Of a stretch of DNA of 64,000 nt, positions 9,005 through 17,069 are shown piece after piece (position 1 is the first letter of the stretch; every line of letters begins with the position of its first letter). The position numbers and the translations under genes were made by a program. The notes below the pieces were generated by a model that ran no database searches, was not told the DNA's origin, and worked only from the letters and a program-made list of their open reading frames with translations. Source of the DNA: Rhizobium sp. CF080 (lineage in GTDB: Bacteria; Pseudomonadota; Alphaproteobacteria; Rhizobiales; Rhizobiaceae); the NCBI RefSeq assembly GCF_000282095.2, contig NZ_AKKC02000002.1, forward strand, positions 806,001 through 870,000. Direction: 5' to 3'.

Positions 9005-11599
9005 ATGTCGGTAAAAAAAATGAGCTCGTCAGAACGGGCCGATCCTCTTTGCGGCGGAGCGGAAGCTCCGGCTTTGCGTTCTCTTCTCGGGCGTTCCGTT
9101 TTCGGATCCTCGGACGGTAACGCGATGGTCGGCAAGCTTCGCCGGCTGGCGCTGTTCGGCAGCGCCTTCCTCTCGGGCACAGCCCTTTCCGGGCTCGCGA
9201 CGGCAGCGCTTGCGCAGCAGTCCGGCAATGCGGCTGTCCGCCTTTTCTCCTCCACGGAAGTCATCATCTCTTCGCTGGTGATGGGCGCGCTCGGTGCCGC
9301 CCTGTTTTCGGCCATCTGGCTGGTGCGTCAGCGCGGCAATATGGAAGCCGAATCCCAGGAAATGCGCAGCGCCCTTTCCGATGCGCAGCAGCGGATTTCC
9401 AAGTTCGAAGCCCTGATCGCCGACAAGAACCGGCGGATCGTCGTATGGGAAAGCGGCTCCTCCAAACCGGAATTCCTCGGCCAGTTGCCGGCGGAAACTG
9501 GCGCGCCGCAGCAGGACCGCGAATTTCTCGCGTTCGGCCGCTGGATGCGCGGCCCGTCCGCCAGCGAGCTCGAAAAATCGATCGAGCTGCTGCGGGTCGA
9601 AGCCCGCTCCTTCGACACGGTGGTGGAAACCAATCGCGACGAGATCCTGGAAGTGCAGGGCCGGGTTTCGGGCGGCAAGGCCTTCGTCCGTTTCATCGCA
9701 CTCAACAATCTGCGCGCCGAACTCGCCGAGCTCAAGATCGAGCGTGAGCGGCTGACCAACTCGATCATGCTGTTCCATTCCCTGCTCGACGCCATCGAGC
9801 AGCCGGTCTGGCGCCGCGATACGCAGGGCAAGCTCACCTGGGTGAACCACGCCTATGGCGATGCCGTGGAGGCTTCGACGCCGGCACAGGCGATCGAAGA
9901 CGGTCGCGAGTTCCTCGGCTCGATCGCCCGCGAAAAGATCCGGGCGACGGCGACGTCCACCTCGCCTTTCCATGACCGGATTTCCACGGTCGTGCACGGC
10001 AACCGCACCATGTTCGACGTCGTCGACGTCGTTGTGCCGGGCGGTTCCACGGGCCTTGCGATCGACGTTTCCGAGGCGGAAGCGGTGCGCGAGGAACTCA
10101 AGCGGACCCTCAAGAGCCACGCGGAAACGCTCGACCATCTGGCAACGCCCGTCGCCATCTTCGACGGCGACCGCCGGCTGCAGTTCTACAACCAGGCTTT
10201 CGTGCAGCTCTGGGGTTTCACGCTTCCTTTCCTCGATTCGCGGCCCGATAACAGCGAGCTGCTCGACAAGCTCAGAAGCGACGGCAAGCTGCCGGAACAG
10301 CTCAGCTGGCGGAGCTGGAAGGAGGCGGCACTTTCCGTCTACCAGTCTCCGGAGACCCAGACCGACCTCTGGCACCTGCCGAACGGCCAGACGCTGCGCG
10401 TCATTGCCACCGCGCATCCGCAGGGCGGCGCCACCTGGGTGTTCGAGAACCTCACCGAACAGGTGGATCTCGAGACCCGTTACAACACGCTGGTCCAGGT
10501 CCAGGGCGAAACCATCGACCATCTGTCCGAAGGCGTCGCCGTCTTCGGGCCGGACGGACGCATCCGCCTCTCGAACCCGGCCTTCCGGGCGCTCTGGGGC
10601 ATCACTGCCGAGGAATCCAAGCCGGGTACGCATATCAAGGCGATCGAGACCGCGTGCTCGCCTTCCTACGACAAACCGGACGGCTGGCGCCGCTTCGGCC
10701 AGATGCTGACCAATTTCGATGACGAGCGCCCCTCGCTGCAGGGCACGTTCGAACTCTATTCCGGCCTGATCCTCGATTACGCCGTGACGCCGCTGCCGAA
10801 CGCCCAGACGATGCTGACCTTCGTCGACATGACGGCGAGTGCCAGGGCGGAACGGGCGCTCAAGGAGAAGAACGAGGCGCTGCAGAAGGCCGACGAGCTC
10901 AAGAACGATTTCGTCCAGCACGTTTCCTACGAACTGCGCTCTCCGCTGACCAATATCATCGGCTTCACCGATCTCCTGAAGACGCCGGGCATCGGCCCGT
11001 TGAACGATCGGCAGGCCGAATATATCGACCATATCTCGACATCGTCCTCGGTGCTGCTGACGATCGTCAACGACATCCTCGATCTGGCGACGGTCGATGC
11101 CGGCATCATGCAGCTCAACTATTCGGAAATGTCGATCGACGAACTACTCGACGACGTGGCCATGCAGATCGCAGATCGCTTGCACGAGAACGGCGTGGCG
11201 CTGGCGATCACCGCACCGGCCGGGCTCGGCACGATCGTCGCCGACCAGCAGCGGCTGAAGCAGATTCTCATCAAGCTGCTCACCAATGCCACCAATTTCG
11301 CACCTGAAGGTTCTGCCATCACGCTGAACTGCTGGCGCACTCATAGCGACGTGTTCTTCTCGGTGACCGACAAGGGTCCTGGCATTCCGGAAGATGTTCT
11401 GAAAACGGTGTTCGACCGCTTCTCGGCCAATGCCAAGGGTGGCAAGCGCTCCGGCGCAGGCCTTGGCCTTTCGATCGTCGAGAGCTTCGTGACGCTGCAT
11501 CACGGCGATGTGGCTATCGACAGCAAGCCCGGCCAGGGAACCACGGTTACGTGCCGCATTCCGAGCGGCACGACGGCGCGGTCCGTCGCCGCCGAATGA
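9005..11599 (+). CDS. divL: DivL-type PAS-containing pseudo-histidine kinase (cell-cycle regulator)
   Basis: 864 aa. Two N-terminal hydrophobic segments (about 48-70 and 85-107), a coiled region, then three PAS-like repeats starting near residues 257, 372 and 495 (DAIEQPVWRRD, DHLATPVAIFD, DHLSEGVAVFG). A DHp domain follows in which the phospho-acceptor His is replaced by Tyr642 (HVSYELRSPLTNI, normally SHELRTPL). The HATPase domain is intact (N box LLTNATNFAP, DKGPGIP, GAGLGLS). Tyr at this site is the hallmark of DivL, which in Caulobacter controls CckA and so CtrA. Adjacency to tsaE is also as I recall for Caulobacter divL. The start is uncertain: 9005 has GGAG upstream; 9125 (MVGKLRRLAL) would give a signal-like start. 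Confidence 0.88.
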   Translation: MSVKKMSSSERADPLCGGAEAPALRSLLGRSVFGSSDGNAMVGKLRRLALFGSAFLSGTALSGLATAALAQQSGNAAVRLFSSTEVIISSLVMGALGAALFSAIWLVRQRGNMEAESQEMRSALSDAQQRISKFEALIADKNRRIVVWESGSSKPEFLGQLPAETGAPQQDREFLAFGRWMRGPSASELEKSIELLRVEARSFDTVVETNRDEILEVQGRVSGGKAFVRFIALNNLRAELAELKIERERLTNSIMLFHSLLDAIEQPVWRRDTQGKLTWVNHAYGDAVEASTPAQAIEDGREFLGSIAREKIRATATSTSPFHDRISTVVHGNRTMFDVVDVVVPGGSTGLAIDVSEAEAVREELKRTLKSHAETLDHLATPVAIFDGDRRLQFYNQAFVQLWGFTLPFLDSRPDNSELLDKLRSDGKLPEQLSWRSWKEAALSVYQSPETQTDLWHLPNGQTLRVIATAHPQGGATWVFENLTEQVDLETRYNTLVQVQGETIDHLSEGVAVFGPDGRIRLSNPAFRALWGITAEESKPGTHIKAIETACSPSYDKPDGWRRFGQMLTNFDDERPSLQGTFELYSGLILDYAVTPLPNAQTMLTFVDMTASARAERALKEKNEALQKADELKNDFVQHVSYELRSPLTNIIGFTDLLKTPGIGPLNDRQAEYIDHISTSSSVLLTIVNDILDLATVDAGIMQLNYSEMSIDELLDDVAMQIADRLHENGVALAITAPAGLGTIVADQQRLKQILIKLLTNATNFAPEGSAITLNCWRTHSDVFFSVTDKGPGIPEDVLKTVFDRFSANAKGGKRSGAGLGLSIVESFVTLHHGDVAIDSKPGQGTTVTCRIPSGTTARSVAAE

Positions 11600-13107
11600 T
11601 TGGTGAGGCAGCTCTTACCCTGACGCTTGCCGACGAGGCCGAAACGATCCGCCTCGGCGAAGACCTGGCATTGGCGCTGAACAAGGGCGACTGGATCGCC
11701 CTTTCCGGCGATCTCGGCGCCGGCAAATCGACCTTCGCCCGGGCTTTTTTGCGCGCGCTTGCGGATGACGGCGAACTCGAAGTGCCGAGCCCGACCTTCA
11801 CGCTGGTGCAGAGTTACGAGCTGCGCATCCCGGTCTCGCATTTCGATCTCTATCGGCTGGGGGATTCCTCCGAGCTGGACGAGCTTGGTTTCGACGAGGC
11901 GCTTTCCACCGGCATCTGCCTGGTGGAATGGCCCGAGGTCGCCGACGACCTGCTGCCGCAGACCCGCATCCAGCTTCGGCTCGAACAGTCCGGCAGCGGC
12001 CGGACCGCGACGATCACCGCACCGGACGCGCAGATGCAGCGCATCCGCCGCGTGCTGGCGATCCGCGAATTCCTCGACAGCCATGGCTATCCCGGCGCCC
12101 GGCGGCGTTTCCTCACCGGCGACGCCTCGACGCGAGCCTATGAGAGCGTGACAATCGCAAACGGCGAAACGCTGATCCTGATGGACTGGCCGCGCCCGGC
12201 GCAAGGGCCGCCGGTTCTCGACGGGAAGCCCTATCCCAAGGTCGCGCATCTCGCCGAAGACCCCTACCCCTTCGTGGCGATCGACGAATATCTGCGGGAA
12301 CTCGGCCTTGCGGCACCGGAAGTTCTGCATGTGGATTACGACCAGGGCATCCTGCTGATCGAAAATCTCGGCGAAGAAGGTGCCGTCGACGAAGACGGAA
12401 ACCCGATCGAGGAGCGGTACCGCGAAAGCATCGTCTGCCTCGCCTTCCTGCACAGCCACGAGATGCGCCAGGACCTGCCGGTCGGCGACGGGCATATCCA
12501 TCACATCCCAGATTTCGATCCGACGGCGATGAAGATGGAAGCCCGGCTGCTGATCGACTGGCATCTGCCCTGGAAGCGCGGCACGCCTGCGACCGACGAG
12601 GAACGGCAGGAATATCTGGAGATCTGGGACAACCTGGTCCGCGAACTCGACGGCGTCGAGAAAAACCTGCTGCTGCGCGATTTCCATTCGCCGAACATCA
12701 TCTGGCGGCCCCATGAATCGGGCGTGCGCCGTGTCGGCCTGATCGATTTCCAGGATGCGATGATCGGCCCCACTGCCTACGATCTCGCCTCGATCGTCCA
12801 GGATGCGCGCGTCGACATCCCGAAGGCCCTCGCCGATCAGCTCATGCTTGATTACGTGACGCTCCGCCGCGCACTCGGGGCCTTCGACGAGCCAACCTTC
12901 CTGAAGGCCTGGGCGATCATGGCGGCGCAGCGCAATTGCAAGCTTGCCGGTCTCTGGGTGCGGCTCTTGCAGCGGGATGGCAAGCCGGGCTATCTGAAGC
13001 ACATGCCGCGGACGCTCCGCCATCTCGCGACGGCGCTTAAGCACGATGTGCTCAGCCCCTTGCGCGATTGGTGCCGTCGGGCTGGAATAGAACTGCCCGA
13101 ATCATAG
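11596..13107 (+). CDS. Fusion: TsaE (tRNA t6A synthesis ATPase) + AmgK-type sugar kinase
   Basis: 503-aa two-domain protein. Residues about 1-150 are TsaE: Walker A GDLGAGKSTFARAFL, PSPTFTLVQSY and FDLYRLGD, the ATPase supporting TsaB-TsaD in making threonylcarbamoyladenosine at A37 of tRNA. Residues about 165-500 are an aminoglycoside-phosphotransferase-fold kinase (GDASTRAYESV, catalytic LLRDFHSPNIIW, metal-binding LIDFQDAMIGP). It matches AmgK, the anomeric N-acetylmuramate/N-acetylglucosamine kinase of peptidoglycan recycling. The next gene is murU, the second enzyme of that pathway, which supports AmgK. The ATG at 11596 overlaps the divL stop (ATGA). The fusion has no frameshift. Confidence 0.9.
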   Translation: MIGEAALTLTLADEAETIRLGEDLALALNKGDWIALSGDLGAGKSTFARAFLRALADDGELEVPSPTFTLVQSYELRIPVSHFDLYRLGDSSELDELGFDEALSTGICLVEWPEVADDLLPQTRIQLRLEQSGSGRTATITAPDAQMQRIRRVLAIREFLDSHGYPGARRRFLTGDASTRAYESVTIANGETLILMDWPRPAQGPPVLDGKPYPKVAHLAEDPYPFVAIDEYLRELGLAAPEVLHVDYDQGILLIENLGEEGAVDEDGNPIEERYRESIVCLAFLHSHEMRQDLPVGDGHIHHIPDFDPTAMKMEARLLIDWHLPWKRGTPATDEERQEYLEIWDNLVRELDGVEKNLLLRDFHSPNIIWRPHESGVRRVGLIDFQDAMIGPTAYDLASIVQDARVDIPKALADQLMLDYVTLRRALGAFDEPTFLKAWAIMAAQRNCKLAGLWVRLLQRDGKPGYLKHMPRTLRHLATALKHDVLSPLRDWCRRAGIELPES

Positions 13108-13119
13108 ATACGGTTGCCG

Positions 13120-13866
13120 ATGACCAATAAACGAGCCCCCATCAAACAGGCGATGGTGCTTGCCGCAGGGCTCGGCACCCGCATGCGGCCGATCACCAAC
13201 ACGATGCCGAAGCCGCTGGTGCCGGTCGCCGGCAAGCCGATGATCGACTATGTGCTGGATTCGCTGAGGGAAGCCGAGGTCGAGCGCGCGGTCGTCAACG
13301 TCCACCACTTCGCCGACCAGATGGCGGCGCATCTTGCGGCCTATAAGGGCCTCGAAATCCTGATCTCCGACGAGCGGGATGCCCTGATGAACAATGGCGG
13401 CGGTATCGTGAAGGGGTTGAAGCTTCTCGACCGCAGCACGATTTTCGTCATGAATGCCGACCTCTTCTGGATCGGCGAGACACCTGGCAAACCCACAAAC
13501 CTGCAGCACCTGGCCGGATTCTTCGACCCCGAGCACATGGACATGGCGATGCTCTGCGTCGATATCGACAACACGACCGGGCATAACGGTATCAACGATT
13601 TCGGCATGGATGCAGCTGGCCGGTTGAGGCGTTACCGGGACGATCCGGCCAACCCGGTCGTTTATGCCGGCGCCTTCGCGATGAACCCCTCCTTCCTGGA
13701 CGACGCACCGTCCGATGCCTTCAATATCAACATCTATTTCGACAAGGCGATCGCCCGCGGCCGGCTCTATGGCACCATGCTCGAGGGCCACTGGATCACC
13801 GTCGGCACGCCCGAGGCGCTGCCGGAGGCGGAAGCGGTGATCGCACGCTATCCGGTGGAGGCATGA
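13120..13866 (+). CDS. murU: MurU-type nucleotidyltransferase (MurNAc-1-phosphate uridylyltransferase)
   Basis: 248-aa sugar-1-phosphate nucleotidyltransferase. The signature is MVLAAGLGTRMRPITNTMPKPLVPVAGKPMI near the N-terminus, with metal-binding VMNADLFW. In the recycling pathway, AmgK makes MurNAc-1-P and MurU converts it with UTP to UDP-MurNAc, bypassing de novo synthesis. Lying directly downstream of the AmgK domain (12 bp) is the main reason to choose MurU over mannose-1-P guanylyltransferase. The ATG at 13120 is preferred to the TTG two codons earlier. It overlaps addB by 4 bp. Confidence 0.85.
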   Translation: MTNKRAPIKQAMVLAAGLGTRMRPITNTMPKPLVPVAGKPMIDYVLDSLREAEVERAVVNVHHFADQMAAHLAAYKGLEILISDERDALMNNGGGIVKGLKLLDRSTIFVMNADLFWIGETPGKPTNLQHLAGFFDPEHMDMAMLCVDIDNTTGHNGINDFGMDAAGRLRRYRDDPANPVVYAGAFAMNPSFLDDAPSDAFNINIYFDKAIARGRLYGTMLEGHWITVGTPEALPEAEAVIARYPVEA

Positions 13867-16800
13867 CCACGCCATCCGGGCGCAGCACGCGGGTCTTCTC
13901 GATTGCCGCCGGAGCGCCGTTCCTCAAGACCGTGGCAGCCGCGCTCTGCGACGGCCGGCTCAACGAGACTTTTCACTACGATGCGTCCGACCCGCTTTCG
14001 CTTGCCGACGTCACCATCTATGTGCCGACGCGCCGCTCGGCCCGCGTGCTGCGCTCGGAATTCGTCGATCTGCTCGGCGGCCGTTCGGCGATCCTGCCGG
14101 TCATCCGGCCACTCGGCGAGACTGACGACGACAGCGGTTATTTCGACCTCGTGGCGCCCGAGGAAATGGACCTGGCGCTGCCGATCGGCGGCACCGCCCG
14201 GCTGCTCGAACTTGGCCGGCTGATTCTTGCCTGGCGTAACCAGCTTCCGAAAATCGTGCTCGATGTGCATTCGGAATCGCCGCTCGTCGCGCCCGCCAGC
14301 CCCGCCGATGCCATCTGGCTCGCTCGGGCGCTTGCCGAACTCATCGACGCGGTGGAGACCGAGGAACGTGACTGGGCCGACCTGAAAAAACTCGATACCG
14401 GCGAACATGCGCTCTGGTGGCAGCTGACCGCCGAATTCCTGTCGATCGCCAGCGCCTTCTGGCCGCTGCGGCTGGAAGAACTGCGCCGTTCTTCGCCGGC
14501 AAAACATCAGGCGTCGATTCTGCGCGGCGAGGCACGGCGGATTTCCTTGAGAGACCATAAAGGCCCGGTGATCGTTGCGGGCTCGACCGGCTCGGTGCCG
14601 GCTGCAGCCGACCTGATCGCCGCGATCTCCCACCTGCCGAACGGCACCGTCGTGCTGCCGGGACTCGACCTCTCGATGCCGGCGGATCAATGGGCGATGA
14701 TCGGCGAAGAGGCTTTCGACGGCAAACCGGAACCGGCAAGCCGCAGCCATTCGCAATTCGGCCTGTCGCGCCTGCTCAAAAAGCTCGGCGTGACGCGGGA
14801 AGATATGGAAGTGCTCGGCGAGGTGCCGGGCGATCTCGCCTTCCGCGCCGAAGCGCTCTCCCAGGCATTGGTGCCCGCCAAAGCAACCGACCGCTGGAGC
14901 ACTTGGCGGGACAGCGCCGATCCCCTCAAGCTTTCCGAAGCCTTTGCCGACGTCTCGCTGATCGAGGCCTCGAACGAGCGCGAAGAGGCCGTTGCGATCG
15001 CCATCGCGCTCCGGCTGGCGCTCGAACAGCCGGGAAAAGATGGTGGCGAGAGCCAGGCGGCGCTGATTACGCCCGATCGCGCGCTCGCCCGCCGGGTAAC
15101 CGCCGAGCTTTCCCGTTTCGGCCTGCTCGCCGACGATTCCGCCGGTTCGCCGCTGTCGGGCACGCCGCAGGGGACGCTGACCCAGTTGCTGCTCGAAGCA
15201 ACGCTCCGGCCGGGAGATCCGGTGGCGATCGTCGCGCTGATCAAGCATCCATTGATGCGGCTCGGCCTGCCAGCTGAAGACCTGCGCTCAGCCGTCGAAG
15301 CGCTCGAAATCCTGGCGCTGCGCGGCGGCATCGGCGACATGGACATTTCCGCGCTGGAACCGCTGCTCGAAACCCAGCTTGCGGCGCAGCTCGAAGACCG
15401 GCACGCGCCGCATTGGCGGCTGTCCCTGCCTGCCGATGCTGCCGAGAAGGCCCGCGACCTCGCCCGGCGGCTGGAGAAGGCCGTCGAGCCGCTTGCCTCC
15501 GCCCTCGTCCGCCGCCGACCGGATGGACGCGGCCTTACCGCAAAACTCCCGCTGTCCGATTGGGCGGAACGCACAGGCCGCGCGCTGGAAGCGATCTGCA
15601 TTGACGAACAGCAGAACCTCGCGGCGCTCTGGTCAGGCGAGGCCGGCGAAAGGCTGGCAGGGCTGCTGTCCGAAGTCATGGAGACCGACGGGCAGATGGA
15701 GGCGGACGGTCCGCAATGGATCGACATCGTCATGGCGCTGACAACAGGCGAGGCGGTAAAACCGCGTTCGCTCAGCCATCCGCGCATCTTCATCTTCGGC
15801 ACGCTGGAAGCCCGGTTGCAGAGCGTCGATACGATGATCCTCGGCGGGCTCAACGAAGGCTCCTGGCCGGGGCAGACGGTCAACAACCCGTTCCTGTCCC
15901 GCACCATGAAGACCGATATGGGGCTGGAGCCGCCGGAGCGCCGGATCGGCCAGCTTGCCCACGACTTCGAAATGGCCTGCGGCACACGGCATCTCATCCT
16001 GTCGCGCTCGACGCGGCAAGGATCAACGCCGACCGTCGCCTCGCGCTGGCTGCAGCGGCTGCTGGCGCTGGGCGGAAAACAATTCGCCGACAACCTCAAG
16101 GCACGCGGCAACCAGTATCGGGAATGGGCGTCGATGATCGATGCCGGAGAAAACCAGCAGGTTGCCAAACGCCCGGCCCCGAAGCCGCCGGCGGATCTGC
16201 AGCCGGTGAAATATTCCTTCAGCGAGGTGGGTCGCCTGCGCCGCGACCCCTATTCCATCTATGCCCGCCGCATCCTGAAGCTCGATCCGCTCGATCCGTT
16301 CAACCGCGATCCCGGCGCGTCGGAGCGCGGCACGCTCTATCACGCGATCATCGACCGCTATACCCGCGAAGGCCACAAGCCCGGCACGCCCGCGGCCAGG
16401 GAGGCGATGCGCCGGATCACCGAGGAACTGTTCGACGAGGAGCTGTTGCCCCCGCATATCGACCGCGTCTGGCGGCCGCGTTTTGTCGAAGTGGCCCGCG
16501 CCTTCCTGGACTGGGAAGTCGAGCGCGCGCCGGATATCCGCAAAACGATGACGGAGGTCGGGGCGGGCTGGGAGCTGGAGCCCGCCGGCATCCGCGTCAC
16601 CGGCATTGCCGATCGGATTGATATCAAGGGCTCCGGCCTTGCCGATCTCGTCGATTACAAGACGGGCCTCAGCCCTTCGGTTTCCCAGGCACGGGCGCTG
16701 CTCGATCCGCAGCTTGGCCTTGAGGCAGCGGCGCTTCGAGCGGGAGCTTTCAGGGATGCGGGGCCGCTGACACCGGATAACCTGCTCTACGTCCGGCTTC

Positions 16801-17069
16801 GGCCCGGCGACCGGTTCCGGGAAGACAAGGTCAACAACGAGGGTTCGAGCGCGACGGTCAAGCGGCAGCCGAAATCGGCGATCGATCTGGCGGACGAATC
16901 GCTCGAACAGCTGACCCGGTTCGTGATCACGCTGCGCAATGGAGAAGCCGGCTTCGCGTCGCGGCTCGTGCCGATGGCGCAGAATGATTTCGGCGGCGAA
17001 TACGACCATCTCGCCCGCGTGGCCGAATGGTCGACGGCCGACGACGAGGAAGCGGAAGCCGATGAATGA
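13863..17069 (+). CDS. addB: AddB subunit of AddAB helicase-nuclease (alphaproteobacterial type)
   Basis: 1068 aa. Works with AddA to resect double-strand DNA ends and load RecA at Chi-like sites. The N-terminal inactivated helicase-like region has FSIAAGAPFL in place of Walker A. The C-terminal PD-(D/E)XK nuclease has SERGTLYHAIIDRY and LADLVDYKTG. The C-terminal iron-sulfur cysteines of the Bacillus AddB family are absent: the equivalent tail reads NDFGGEYDHLARVAEW with no Cys. It overlaps murU by 4 bp and addA by 8 bp, so it is translated within the divL-addA unit. Confidence 0.93.
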   Translation: MTTPSGRSTRVFSIAAGAPFLKTVAAALCDGRLNETFHYDASDPLSLADVTIYVPTRRSARVLRSEFVDLLGGRSAILPVIRPLGETDDDSGYFDLVAPEEMDLALPIGGTARLLELGRLILAWRNQLPKIVLDVHSESPLVAPASPADAIWLARALAELIDAVETEERDWADLKKLDTGEHALWWQLTAEFLSIASAFWPLRLEELRRSSPAKHQASILRGEARRISLRDHKGPVIVAGSTGSVPAAADLIAAISHLPNGTVVLPGLDLSMPADQWAMIGEEAFDGKPEPASRSHSQFGLSRLLKKLGVTREDMEVLGEVPGDLAFRAEALSQALVPAKATDRWSTWRDSADPLKLSEAFADVSLIEASNEREEAVAIAIALRLALEQPGKDGGESQAALITPDRALARRVTAELSRFGLLADDSAGSPLSGTPQGTLTQLLLEATLRPGDPVAIVALIKHPLMRLGLPAEDLRSAVEALEILALRGGIGDMDISALEPLLETQLAAQLEDRHAPHWRLSLPADAAEKARDLARRLEKAVEPLASALVRRRPDGRGLTAKLPLSDWAERTGRALEAICIDEQQNLAALWSGEAGERLAGLLSEVMETDGQMEADGPQWIDIVMALTTGEAVKPRSLSHPRIFIFGTLEARLQSVDTMILGGLNEGSWPGQTVNNPFLSRTMKTDMGLEPPERRIGQLAHDFEMACGTRHLILSRSTRQGSTPTVASRWLQRLLALGGKQFADNLKARGNQYREWASMIDAGENQQVAKRPAPKPPADLQPVKYSFSEVGRLRRDPYSIYARRILKLDPLDPFNRDPGASERGTLYHAIIDRYTREGHKPGTPAAREAMRRITEELFDEELLPPHIDRVWRPRFVEVARAFLDWEVERAPDIRKTMTEVGAGWELEPAGIRVTGIADRIDIKGSGLADLVDYKTGLSPSVSQARALLDPQLGLEAAALRAGAFRDAGPLTPDNLLYVRLRPGDRFREDKVNNEGSSATVKRQPKSAIDLADESLEQLTRFVITLRNGEAGFASRLVPMAQNDFGGEYDHLARVAEWSTADDEEAEADE

